Part shown: positions 51,310 through 62,640 of the stretch, piece by piece
Layout: each line of letters begins with the position of its first letter
Numbering within the stretch: the stretch's first letter is position 1
DNA from: Austropuccinia psidii
Taxonomy: Eukaryota > Basidiomycota > Pucciniomycetes > Pucciniales > Sphaerophragmiaceae
Assembly: GCA_023105745.1 (NCBI GenBank)
Contig: JALGQZ010000004.1
Span: 30,997,816 to 31,061,815, forward strand
Direction of reading: 5' to 3'
Length of the DNA: 64,000 nucleotides
Notes under the pieces: model-generated
What the model was told of the DNA's origin: nothing
The model's input: only the letters and a program-made list of their open reading frames with translations
Databases searched by the model: none
Translations under genes and position numbers: made by a program

Positions 51310-51446
51310 AATTCTATTTTTAAAATAAATAATACTTCCTGTTTGAATTCTATTTTTGAAATTAAAAATCCTTTCTGTTTGAATTACATTTTTGAAATAA
51401 ATGATCCTTTCTGTTCGAATTCTATTTTTGAAATAAATAATCATCA
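51310..51446. repeat. 36-bp tandem repeat, about four copies
   Basis: Copies start at 51310, 51346, 51382 and 51418 with the pattern AATTCTATTTTTGAAAT followed by an AAAAATCCTTTCTGTTTG-like half. The spacing is exactly 36 bp each time, with a few substitutions between copies. It lies between the transposase stop and the right subterminal region. A minus-strand frame across it is only a repeat translation. Confidence 0.85.
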
Positions 51447-51886
51447 TTATTTTTAAAAAATCCATTCAATCTTAAGAATCAAAAACAAGACCCCTATATT
51501 TTTTTGAAACTTCTTGGGTTGAATGATTGTTAAAATGCCATAAATCACATGAATTTCATGAAAAATGCCATGAAAATGGTATGAATAGCCTCAACAATTT
51601 CATAAGTAATATTAATGGTATCATCAATAATATAAATGAAATTAATGGAATAAAAAATGCATACATAAAATTAATGGCTTGAAGGGAATTAAAAATACCA
51701 TAAATTGTGTTATGGAATAAGAATTCCATTTATTTCATAAACAAGGAGCCCATAGTGTTTTTTTATGTGTATTTAATAATTTGTGGCAAGAAAACTTAAG
51801 GGCCAATGGGTTTTTGTGGTTTTACCAAAGGCCCAAAAGGGTTAATTTTATATAAATGAAGGTATCCATGAAAATTCAAAATTCAC

Positions 51887-52020
51887 TTCCGAATATTCGA
51901 ATATTTGAACATTCGATTTTGAATATTCGAAGGTAGGTGAAATTCGATTCTGAATATTCGGTCATGACAGAAATTCGATATTGAATATTCGATGACCCTT
52001 AAAATTCGACGAATTTTCGA
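51887..52020. repeat. Right subterminal TTCGAA-type repeats
   Basis: Repeated ATATTCGA/TTCGAATAT/ATTCGAT words, about nine in 130 bp, immediately inside the right inverted end, mirroring the left subterminal cluster. They are the likely transposase-binding sites and are rich in CpG compared with the flanks. Confidence 0.8.
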
Positions 52021-52034
52021 AAAGCTATGCATTG
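52014..52034 (-). repeat. Right terminal inverted repeat of hAT
   Basis: The minus strand reads CAATGCATAGCT-T-TTCGAAAA, complementary to the left end except at position 13. It is followed directly by TTTGATTC, the right target-site copy (52035-52042). Confidence 0.93.
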
Positions 52035-52042
52035 TTTGATTC

Positions 52043-54276
52043 ATAAAAATTTATATAAAATCAATTCTGTGTTGGTTTATGAGTATTATGGATTTTTTGA
52101 CACAATTTAAAGGTTTATCTGTTAGGAAAGTGCATAATGAAGCTCACATTTATATTCATATTGTCAATTACTTCTTATGAGCTGACAAATTTGGTGAAAT
52201 TATCAAAAAAAATGCAAAACATTTCTCAAAGATGTATTCCCTAGGTCTTTGGAAAAAGTGGAATTAATGAGAAATTTCCCTCAATATAATAAGCATATAG
52301 TTGAAATTATGTGTCAATTTATGTTTGGATTTCTAAAAACATTTTCATTATTTTCATAGAGAGTAAGACGTCATTCTGAAATATTTTCTAAAGAATATGT
52401 TTCCCTTGCGATATTGATGAATTTTTCATCACGATTATGAAAAGTTTATCAATCTCCAAAAAGAGATAGGGTGGTAAAACTCAGTTTGAGTTTCATAAAA
52501 AGGGGATCTATGAAGAGTTTTTATAAACAGTTGTTATCATTTTTGACAGTAAATCTGCATCTATTCACATTATAAGCACTTTAAATTTCAAATTGCATAT
52601 TTCACTAAATTTGATTATATATCCAAAGAACCAATAGAATAGATATCATTTTGAAACTGAACTTGTGAATAAATATCAAATTTGGGCAGTCATGTGGCAT
52701 ATACTTGTCAGATTTCTATTCATAATTTGAGATACTTGATTCTCTGTTATTATATGAATAATAGAACTAAGACTAAGCCCACAATTATACCTTAAACAAT
52801 TTCATAGCTTCAAAAAATTCGCATTATTTTAACAAAAATAAGGTATAAGCTCTAAGATTTGGGCTCGTTCTTTTGTGGCTGTAGCTAATGTTTTGGACTC
52901 ACTTATTTACAGAGGGTCTTTGTGGTGCAAGGAAAGAAATTATATATCTTAGACACTTTCCTTCAGGGTTAATAAAAATAATATAGCTCATAACTTTACA
53001 AATATATATATGTATATGGAAAAATTAAAATAGAATCAGTATTAGGAATTGTTCATGACAGATTTGTCATTTTATTTCATAAAAGAAAGCTATGCTCTAT
53101 TTATTAATTACCAAAAGTGATAATCCCAATGGTTAATACTCACAATTGGAAGTAATATTAGTCTATTCATTGTAGAAAACATTCTTCATTTTCTAGTCTG
53201 AGCAATGGAGTAACTAAGAATTGAAGGAATTGGGATAGGGAAAAATCTACTAATCGGACATTTAAATTTCCTACAAAATTATATTTGTATCATTAGAAAT
53301 CCCCATTGGTGATTTATATGCACAAAAAAAAACTAAATACTTCAGAAAAATTAGCTATTTGATCTATTTGAATTATTTGGCTTCTTTGAAATTTCCATTT
53401 AAAATGAATCTTTTGGTATTCATTCAAAGCTGATTGCAATTTTCTTTATTTTGGTTAGCATCATACTCATGAGGGGTATCAAAGTCATGACATGAAAGGC
53501 TATGAGCTTAGTATCTGAAAAGGTGAGATTATTGGTTTCCTTTTCATTGAAAATTAATGAAATATAATTGGTATTTAAAGTGATAGTCATTAAAAGAACA
53601 ACGTTGAAGGTTCTTAATAGAGATAAGCATTCTTTGAGTGACTCAAATTCCTTGGTCATATGGAACCCTGTGATTTTTATTTACTTCAAAATGGAGGGTT
53701 ATTATCATTTGAAATAAACAAAGTTGAAATTAAAGTCCACTATCAATAGAAAGATTCTGAATTTACAAGAAGAAAAGCTATGGTATATAAAATGAGTCTT
53801 GGAGATACTATAATGTCAATTTGCTGGATATTTTTCAAAATCAAAATTTCAATCCACATTTGGATAGTAGGAATATGATGAATATTTGGTTACCAAGAAT
53901 CCCGAAAAGTCAAAAATAAGGAAATAGGTGAGAGATACAAAAGAAGTGAAAAAAGCTCCTCTTTTATTGGTTCAAGTGCTTAAATCCACAATAATACACA
54001 AGTTTTCCAAAATCTTAATACCACAAAATGAGAGATTCATTTATTAAAATAATACTATGGCTTAGCTGTGAAATCCTTCAAAGCTTGGAGTATTGGCCCC
54101 AAAACAACATCATCTTGAAAATACAGGGAAATATGTTCAGCTTTACTTGATGTTCATATTTCTTCTTCAGTAACCCAGCTTCTAGATATTTTTGGGATAA
54201 TCTTCCAAAACTTTTTTGTGGAGAGAAAGAGGGGTGGATTTGCTTTGAGTTGATTTATATTTTGTCTCCAATCTCA
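52043..54276. other. AT-rich flank, nothing recognised
   Basis: The right flank of the hAT insertion. Before the insertion it would have been contiguous with the sequence ending at 41120. No open frame with recognisable content; the 79-codon minus frame at 53420-53659 is unassigned. From about 54060 rightward the minus strand becomes more coding-like (see next entry). Confidence 0.5.
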
Positions 54277-54501
54277 TTTTTCCCTTAGGGTGAGAGCCAG
54301 TTGTAAATAAGCTTCATAAAGAATATAATGGAGCTCAACAAGTGTTTGAGACCTCAATGAAGAAGAGCTGCTACCCTGAAGGTTACTTTGATCTTCAGAA
54401 TAAGACACACTACCATCTGAAAGAAATACTGCAGCAATTACTGGATGATCCTTTATGAGAAGCTTGAAGGCTACCTCTTGATGTAAGGTTTTTTTCTCAT
54501 G
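54277..54501 (-). pseudogene. Unidentified decayed coding tract (part of 54060-55510, minus)
   Basis: 75 sense codons are open here, with protein-like composition (AFKLLIKDHPVIAAVFLSDG, then a run of serines, then LVELHYILYEAYLQLALTL). Similar coding-like text continues past a TGA at 54274 to about 54060, and upstream in changing frames up to 55510, including a 94-codon frame at 55226-55510. I read this as one old minus-strand gene or transposon gene broken by frameshifts. I do not recognise the family. Confidence 0.4.
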
Positions 54502-55510
54502 CTATGAGATAGAATGAAAATATCTAAGGGCTCATTGAATGAAGGGGAGAATTATTCAAGAAGTGATTAAAAATACTTTTTAATCTTTATTTCTCCTCTG
54601 CTTCTGGATCCCTGTTGCAGCCCCATATCAGGGTTCAACTCTCAATTTTTTTTCCATATGGGCTTCTTAGGGTTGAACCACCTGGTTAGAATTGATAAAC
54701 TGTTTGAGACAGTATTCCATTTTTCCTCAATATTATATGATAAAGTTCCTTCATCAATTTTTCAAATACTCCATGTCTCCAAAATAGCTGCATTCATACA
54801 TGAGCTCCAGGTTGATGAGAAATTTTGGTCCCAATGGTAGGTGCAACAGGGAAATACAGATTTTTCAACCAAAGCATGGCTATAGGAAAGCCATTGGGAA
54901 CCATAAGAGCTAGATTAATTGATGAAATGGGAGCTGAGGCTGTATTTTTGGGGGGTTGGTAAAGATACACTTTTTCTTAAATTATGTTTGATGATATAGC
55001 TCCTCTCAATGTCACCTACTTCCTCCTCCTTGCTTCCCAAACCTTCAAAATATTCCTTGATTTGTTGAAAGATTGCTTCCTCCTTGAATTTGAGGAAGTT
55101 TTCAATTTGAGCTCTTCATCTGGAGTGGGGATTTCAGGAACTTTTTGATTGGAGGGAAATCGATAACATGGCTTTGGCAAGGTCTAAGATGGATTAGCCC
55201 AGTCCAGATGTGGCACTTGGAGTTCCTAAAGATCTATCATGTCAGGACATGCTTTGAAAATTTTGTGATTCATTAAGTCTTTATTTTCTTTCCTTTTGAG
55301 ATTTGGCCATTTCTTGTGCAAAAAGTGAAATTGGAAAGGACCGGGTGTTGGCTGACATCCAGGTCTTAGGACTGCGAGTTGGTTGACATCCTGGTCTTGA
55401 TTTATTGGCTGTGTTAGAAAGCTAGAAGTAGGATATGTTAGTAAATTAAATCCAATATCCTCAAAATTAAAATACAGAGAACAAACAATCTGGAATAGTG
55501 GCATCTTCAT

Positions 55511-57220
55511 CTGGAATCTTGCACTAAATCCAAGCTTTGGTTTGTTTTGAAGTTAAAAACACATGCTCTCAATGATGCAATGACTAGTTAAATGTTGATG
55601 GTGAGAAATTTATGAAATTTCAAATTAAGCAAATTATGGTATAAATGTACCGGGTTAATTTTAGAGTCAAAAAAAAGTTATTGTCTCTCTGTGATTAGCC
55701 TTTGAATGATACGTTCTAGACTATGACAGATGGAAAAAAGGATAATCACACTATCATTTAAGGCTTGAGGAACCCTTCAAAATACTTATTTATATATTGT
55801 GATGAAATATTTTTTTTAATTTTCCAGGATTTAATGCATAATTCATATTGCATACTGAAACAGAATTTTGATCTACACTAAAACCAGTGGGACAATCACA
55901 TATGCTCAAATATGCTGATGACATATCAAATTGGCTATCATTTTTAAGTGCTGATTCTTTTAATGAATAAGGATACTTATCATAATTCAAAATACATCAC
56001 AAAAATTATTATCTCAGTTATTCTGAAGGAAAAAATCTGTCAAAATTAAAATTCGATGTCAATTTCTTTGGTAATAATCATCAATTTGGTAGTTAGTGAG
56101 CCATCATGCCAATCTAAGAATTGAGGTTGGTGGCTTTGTTTTGTTGGAAGCAGACAGTATTCCAATGATCCTTTGACATATATGAAGTAATTAACTCTAA
56201 GTCATGTGAACACAAATTTTGGTTAATGTTTTTCCTTCAAATAAAAAAGATATTCAGACACCTTGCAATGGGCTTGATTCCAAATTTTGGAATTCTCTCA
56301 ACCTTGAAATTTTGGTATATTTGTAAGTTCTTAGGAGGCTTTTAGAAAATAGAATCTGTGTGGATATGGCTAATGAAAAGAAGTATTAAAAATGAAATTT
56401 TACTTTTTGTTAAATGCAAAACATATACATGTGGCACTTTTTTTCAAAAGTATAATCTTCAGATATTAGTTTTCTTTTTATTGGTCATTTCAAAATAAAT
56501 TTAGAAACTAATTTCTGTTCAATAAGCAAAAAAAGGTTTTCTTGTTAAGAAGCATTTATTTTATAATGATATTTTGCCAATAGTTATAAATGTGTTTGAG
56601 CTCTTCATATTATTATTTTATGGTAATCCCATAAACGTTTTGTTATGTTGAATAAGAATAATGAGAATGAGTTAAATGAAATGTTAAAACATTTTTTCTT
56701 TTCATAATTATGTTGACAGATTGCCATATTCATTATTGGTACCCTGTTACATGCCACATTTTTTATGTCATTTCTTTGGTTTGGTATGAAATAAGCTTAA
56801 ATATCAATTTTACTTGATACTTTTTTGTCTCTGCTTGTGCTTCCAATTGGTAAATATTCTTTCAGAATTCATTACAATGACAACCATTACATGGGATAAT
56901 GTTATTTATGATGCAAATTGAATGGCTTGGGGGTTTTCCTCCATTTTGAAGCTTAATGTATTGAATGACCAAAACGATTGGATACAAATTTCTCAAAGCT
57001 AATTATGATTCATACTTCAGGTTTTTGATATTCTATACAAAACTGGAGAAAAATGGTATTGGCAATATTTTGGCATATGTTGATGGTGTTATTGAACGTA
57101 AGACCGATTTTGGTCATATATGGCTAAAACATGCCAGAAAACTCATTTAAGCATGTCTTGGAGCTGGAAAAAACATGTCTACAAGTTAGTAGAAACATGA
57201 ATCTAACCAGTCCCCAAACT
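55511..57220. other. AT-rich tract, nothing recognised
   Basis: About 1.7 kb without a convincing gene. Short frames at 55790-55990 (minus) and 56965-57150 (plus, 61 codons) have no recognisable motif. Confidence 0.5.
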
Positions 57221-57266
57221 GGCTCTAACCTCTCCCCAGCCCATGGGTTCAGGAAAGGTTAGAGCC
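57221..57266. repeat. Perfect 11-bp inverted repeat (stem-loop)
   Basis: GGCTCTAACCT (57221-57231) and its exact complement AGGTTAGAGCC (57256-57266) are separated by 24 bases containing CCCATGGG. It is GC-richer than the surroundings. It could be a fold-back end of an old element; no function is visible. Confidence 0.75.
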
Positions 57267-58299
57267 AAATTGTGTTAAAGTTAATATTATATTTTAAATT
57301 TCACTATTAATGTTTGAAAAACCTGATTAATCATCTCTCCACACTCCCAAATTATTTAATTGTGTCAATTTTGGTAATTCATATTGATTTAAATATAAAA
57401 TTTGTCATACTCTTTATGTTTCCATCCCCTTTCCTCAAATCATTCTTCATTTGTATCATAATTTAAACAAGCTTCATTATTCTAAATAATGTAAATGACC
57501 ATCCATGTGAGCCTTAGAGGTAATTTCATATACCCAAAAGACCACAAATACAAAATTAACATATTAATATAAATAAAATAAATTTATTTACATTATTAAA
57601 ATAAAAATCAAAATATGAATATAAAATTATATTCAAAAATAAAAAACTAATTACAATTTAAAAATAAAATTACATCAAATTTTGAAATTATAAAATTACA
57701 TTTATACTTGAAAAAATTAAGTAAAAATGAAATTTTAACAAAATTGTGAAAAAATAAATAAATTTGGAAAAAAGTTAAATAAAATTTATTATAACTTTTT
57801 ATCCAATAAATAAACATATAAAATTTATTTCACCATTGGATTCCTCATAAAAAATCAGGTGGGGTCACCTCTGAGTGAAATTCTTGTAACTCAACTCTAA
57901 ATAAGCTTAAATGAAGTTTCTAGTATTTTCAATACAAAAGTTGAAAATCCTCAAAACCTTAATTTAATTCACACCACATGTGGTGTTAACCATCAATTTT
58001 TGTGTTAAAATTGAGGTGTTGTGTTTAGTTTAGAAGTTATGAGGAATTGAAGTATTTTCAATTGAATTCAATTGAAATGTCAAAATGTGCGCATGTATTA
58101 CATAAGTGAACTTTGATTTACATATGAGGTGTCAATTATTACTGTATTGTACTGTACAATTGAATTGAATTACATATGTAAAGTATAAGTATAATACATG
58201 ATGAGGAATTAAAGGAAAAATAAATTGGAAAGATTAAATTTGGGGGGGAAAAGGAACTCCAGCTCTAAGGGGGAGCTAGACCCCCAAAATCCTTGCTGA

Positions 58300-59240
58300 C
58301 AGGTGTGGGATGTCAAAATTCACGCAAAAGTTCATCACTTTTGGCCTGGAATTGAGTTACAGGGTCTGTGGACTCAATTGATGATGAGGTTTTGATACCA
58401 ACTGGGGTAGGTTTAGCTGTTGCCAAGAGGGTAAAACTACCCTTAAGATAAAACAATCATAATAAAAACAGTTTTAACTGGTTTCTACGCCTCTGACACA
58501 CATTCTGACGTGTTTTGAAGGCTCTAGGCCTGGTATTGCTATAGTAATGGCTGATTTAAGGGTCTAAAATGGCTAAAAATGGCTAAAAATGGCTTAAACC
58601 AGCCCTTTTTTGGTCTAAACCAGGGTTCAATGATGCCATAATTGGCTTTTCTGTTGTCAGACTGTTTTTCACGACTGACAAGAGTAAATTTACTTTTGGA
58701 GTAAGAGAATTGATGGCTATAAAAGAATGTCTTCTTTGCCCCACTTTTCTCTTCATGTTAGAATCTTTTCCTTTTATTAATTAGTTTAAACACTGTTAAA
58801 CCAATCAATCAAAGATTACAACCACCACTTTTAAATCATTTTAATCCTTTTAACCACGTGAAAAATCATTATAATCATTGTTTGTAACTCTTATAATCAT
58901 TTTCACCCCTGAACCACCCCAAAAGTGAATTAAAGCATCTTTCATCACTGTTAACTTTGTCACTTTGTTTCCAAATTCACTCTGGTCACTTTTGGGCGTG
59001 TTTTCTCTTTAATATTCTTTTTAAAGACTTTGTTCTTTAATTAATTGCTTGCAGTTCTTTGCTCAATTAATTCCAATTGAAATTGCTCTTGAAGAAATTT
59101 CTTTTGTAGCCTTAAAATATCTCTTGTAGAGTATTTTTTGGATAAATTTTTATTGTTGGTAAAACAATAAATTTTTATAATATTATTGTTTTATACTAAT
59201 AAAGTTATAAACAATAAATTTGGCGTGTTTTCTCTTAAAA
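58300..59240 (+). repeat. Possible solo LTR or LTR-like promoter segment
   Basis: The segment is GC-richer than its surroundings and starts near TGTGGGATGTCAAAATTCAC. It has a short tandem repeat (ATGGCTAAAA, three times near 58568), a CTATAAAAG TATA-like box at 58718-58726 followed by a pyrimidine-rich stretch, and AATAAA motifs toward 59160-59220. This resembles an LTR with its promoter and polyA region. I could not fix both ends or find a target duplication, so the borders are approximate. Confidence 0.3.
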
Positions 59241-60787
59241 ATAATATTTCATACTATTTTTAACAGACTTTTACCTTATACAAATTTTGAGGACAGGAAA
59301 AGTACTTGATTTTTAATCAAAGTTTCATATCCACACCTTACAATCCAAAAAGCCATAGAAACTAATTCTAATTTCCTCTTATTATTCAAAATAATTTCCT
59401 TAAAGTTTAGTTAACTGAATAAATGCTATGATCCATATTAAATCCTGATTTGATTTTAGAAAAAACCATAATAATTTTCTCTCTTGAATCTTCCATAAAA
59501 TATTTCAATTAATTCATTTGCCATTATTATACTACCTTTGACCAAAATGCCTATTTTTTGGAAAATTCCAAATCCATGTCCCAATTAAAGCCACTAATAC
59601 AATTTATGATTCAATCTTTTCCCATATTTTCTATCTCAAAGAGATAATTTTGAATACAACACTAAATAAGATTTTCAATTAAACATTAGAAAATTATCAT
59701 TTGGAATTCAACAATATGACACAAAAGTGAAACCATATCTTGATTTCACAACCTTTTTGAGTTTTAGGCCATCTTTTATATTATTTTATGATTAATTACT
59801 CAAAATGAAATTCACTTGAGACATTTATTGAGTAAGAATCAACAGAAACGTTTGATACTTTCATCACAGTTGTATCAAGAGAATAAAGTCCCTTGATGAT
59901 GATCACTTTTGAGATTCTTTTATCTTTGTCCTCAATAATCCAGTTTTATTTTAATAGTTATATTTCCTCTTTTGTGTCTTATTTAAATGACAACCACCTT
60001 ATTTTTCTATTTAAAGTTGTTTTAAACATGATAATCTGAGCTACTTATGTTAAGATTCTTATCACCAAACAAATGTTTTCTCTAATCTTTGTGATTACTT
60101 GCTGTTAGAATAATCTACCCGAAGGCTTTTATTTCTTCTTGGTGGCAAAATAAAGCCTTCCTTTGTAAATATCTTTCTCCATATTTTCCTGCTCTCTTCA
60201 TTTGACTCTTATTTATTTTTATAACAAATATTACAATGGTTTGAACTATTTTACATTTTTTTTGAAAATAAACTTATTCTTCCTTTTTTTCCAATCTTCA
60301 TCTTGTTACTTACATATTTTTTTATGATTTACTTTCTTTTCATTTTAAAATTTCAATATATATTTTTTACTTTTTTTGGAAATATAACCAATATGACCAA
60401 TATTACATTTATTTTTAATTCTTTTAGAAAGTTTTGTTAGTCTTAATTTTTAATTTTATATCTGTTTATGCAATATTTCAGTTTTTATCATTTGGGCTCT
60501 TTTTTTCTCTTCACCTCTTTCCCTTTGTTATATTCTTTAATACATTATTTTACTGTTTTGTCCTTTGTTCAATGCTTCTTTTTTTTTGTTTCTTTTTTTA
60601 AGCCTTCTTTTCACCAAAAAACAACAAACAAAAAATGTGATTCTTTATCTGTTTGTTTTGGAGAATATGAAGGGCTCAAAAAACCATTTTTTGTTTTATG
60701 TTTTCTTTTCATTTTATTTTTTTTGGGTGTTTGTGTGTTGTGGTTATGGTTTGGGATTTTTTTGGGGATGGTGGTGTGGGTTCATTG
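59241..60787. other. AT-rich tract ending in a T/G-rich stretch
   Basis: No gene recognised. 60468-60787 is T-rich and then T/G-rich (TGTGTGTTGTGG-like), giving overlapping Phe/Leu-rich frames in two registers. I read these as compositional artefacts. Confidence 0.5.
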
Positions 60788-61127
60788 TAAAAAAAAAATA
60801 AAAAATAAAAAATAAAAAAAAATAAAAAATAAAAAATAAGAAAAAATAAAATCAAATAAAATAAAAAATAAATAAAAAAATACAAAAAATAAAAAACAAA
60901 TCAAAAAATATAAAAACAAAATAAAAATAAAAAAAATAAGAAATCAAAAAACATAAAAATACCCAAAAAAGAAACTATAAAAAAAATTAAAGACAAGATA
61001 GAAAAATATACAAAACAAAATATGTTTTTTTCCTTCCAAAACCCCCAAAAAAGAAACTATAAAAAAATTAAAAAAAAGAAAAATATATAAAACAAAATAT
61101 GTTTTTTTTTCCTTCCAAAACCCCCAA
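60788..61127. repeat. (A)nT microsatellite with an 82-bp tandem duplication
   Basis: 60788-60960 is an imperfect AAAAAAT/AAAAAT run. From 60961 an 82-bp unit containing AAGAAACTATAAAAAAATTA and ending in CCTTCCAAAACCCCC is present twice (GAAACTAT at 60971 and 61053), with a partial third copy. Could be the A-rich tail zone of an old element. Confidence 0.75.
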
Positions 61128-61281
61128 AAAACACACATCAGGTGGCTTTCTGTGTAAAAGACCTGATAATGGTGGGGTTCTTTTTCAAATGACCCATTAA
61201 AATTGATATAAAAGAAATTTCTTTGAATTACATCACATGTGAAGAATCCATTGAAAAGGACATATGACAGCAAGATTGTCC

Positions 61282-61329
61282 AAAAATCATGTCATCAAAA
61301 ATGATCATATTTTTGATGACATGGATTTT
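61282..61329. repeat. Long inverted repeat (hairpin)
   Basis: CATGTCATCAAAAA (61288-61301) and its exact complement TTTTTGATGACATG (61310-61323) flank an 8-base centre TGATCATA. The pairing extends outward a few bases with one bulge (AAAAATCATG against CATGGATTTTT). It is followed by GGCCATG (61358) and CATGGCC (61408), a second inverted pair. It may be a small fold-back or MITE remnant. Confidence 0.65.
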
Positions 61330-61689
61330 TTTCAAAAAACAATGAAAAATGGATTTGGCCATGTTTTTAAAATTGGTGGCATCATGAGCCCTGATAGTAA
61401 AATACCATGGCCAAAATATCAAGGGAAAAGTAAAGTAAGACATAACTACATGAAAACATGATAAAGTCAAAACAAGTATAAGGAAGATAAAGTTTATTAC
61501 TGAAATTGCTCACAACATCTCCTCGAAATTAATGAATGAAATGGTGACTCTTGAGTGGAAGAATCATGTTTAATGATTATGAGCAAAAATATGTGTTTAT
61601 GAAGATACTTTTTCCCAAAAACCTTTTTTATAAAATATTCATTCTCATAATAAATAACCTCTTTTCAAACTGCATAAAATGGATAACTT

Positions 61690-62640
61690 AAATGGTATTT
61701 TTTTCATTTTTATTAATCCACCATAATATACTGATTGTGTAGCTCTTTAGACTCTCATATGATTCAAAGAGCTCAAGAAATGCTTTCCAATCCCCACTGC
61801 AAGCCTGCTCATATAGCTGTTTTGAGGCAGTGGATTGAAGAGTATGAAGATCAAAGATCTGATACCAAAAAAACAAATGCATGAAATCAGAAGACACTCC
61901 CATGAAATTTCCATCCAACTCAGCACCCAGCATTTCATTAGAGAAGCCTCCATCCTGTCAGCTCCATCCAACTTTTATGAAAGCCCCCAATCAAGTTCTG
62001 GAGTCCAATATCATCAAACAACACAAAATTTCCCCACAACCCCAACACCTTAAGCTAATCATCAACCAGATTTTTTATATTGCTTCCTGTCACCTTATCT
62101 TTCACCAAGTGATAAGTTTTGATTTTTATGGAATACCTTTTTATTGAACCATGTACTTTTGTCCAGAAAATTCCTATTCTCAGATTTAATCAACAAAACA
62201 ATTGTCTAACAGGACCTCTACAAGAGCCTCCATTGATTCAGAAAACTCTGATTATCAACCCAATCCTCCTCCTCAAACTTCTCTCCAAGCTATTTCTTCC
62301 CAAGCCCAGAAAAAAACAATGGACAAATCCCACCACCACCAGAATTTGTTATTACACAGCCTCCTCCTTCTCTTATATCCCCTTCATCAAACTTCACCTC
62401 TGAAGAAAGAAGCTCTGAGTAATCTGATTAAGTCCCCATACCAAAGTCAATCCTTACCAGTCTTAAAGAAGGCTTTTCATATCAGCATCACCTGTCCAGC
62501 CTTCACCAACATGATAAAATCCTACCAATTTGACCTCCAGACACCAGACTCAGCCACCTTTTCATTATTACAACAATTCTTTCTGGAGAGGCTTGAATGA
62601 AACAGCCACCTCAAATACTCCCCCAATAAACTTAATTGTT
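61690..62640 (+). pseudogene. Unidentified decayed coding-like tract
   Basis: Base composition rises in GC and the plus strand shows long stop-poor stretches that switch frame: 61835-62053, 61881-62147, then 62202-62600 (132 codons, Ser/Pro/Gln-rich first half, then KAFHISITCPAFTNMIKSYQ). Segments such as ITQPPPSLISPSS are readable in the alternative frame. This pattern suggests a gene or transposon gene with frameshifts. I do not recognise it. Confidence 0.3.

Larger units (their letters stand above)
41121..52034. mobile_element. 10.9-kb hAT transposon carrying a Tet-like oxygenase gene
   Basis: The boundaries are set by 21-bp terminal inverted repeats with one mismatch and a perfect 8-bp duplication. 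Contents from left to right: CpG-bearing subterminal repeats, a second layer of TTTATGGCAT repeats, the Tet-like gene (minus strand), a GT-rich minisatellite, an AT-rich spacer, a 3.3-kb A/T array, the hAT transposase (plus strand, one intron), 36-bp repeats, and mirrored subterminal layers. The two genes are divergent and separated by 5.5 kb. Both frames are complete, so the element could be autonomous and recent. hAT elements are commonly 2-5 kb; this one is unusually large because of its cargo and repeats. Confidence 0.9.

Noticed and set aside
41121..52034. Element classed as a KDZ (Kyakuja-Dileera-Zisupton) transposon because of the Tet-like gene
   Set aside because: The encoded transposase has a BED finger and hAT core, and the 8-bp duplication is hAT-type; no KDZ transposase motif was found.
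60468..60815. 115-codon Phe-rich frame resembling a membrane protein
   Set aside because: It lies on a T-rich to T/G-rich stretch next to an A/T microsatellite, with an overlapping frame in another register; a compositional artefact.
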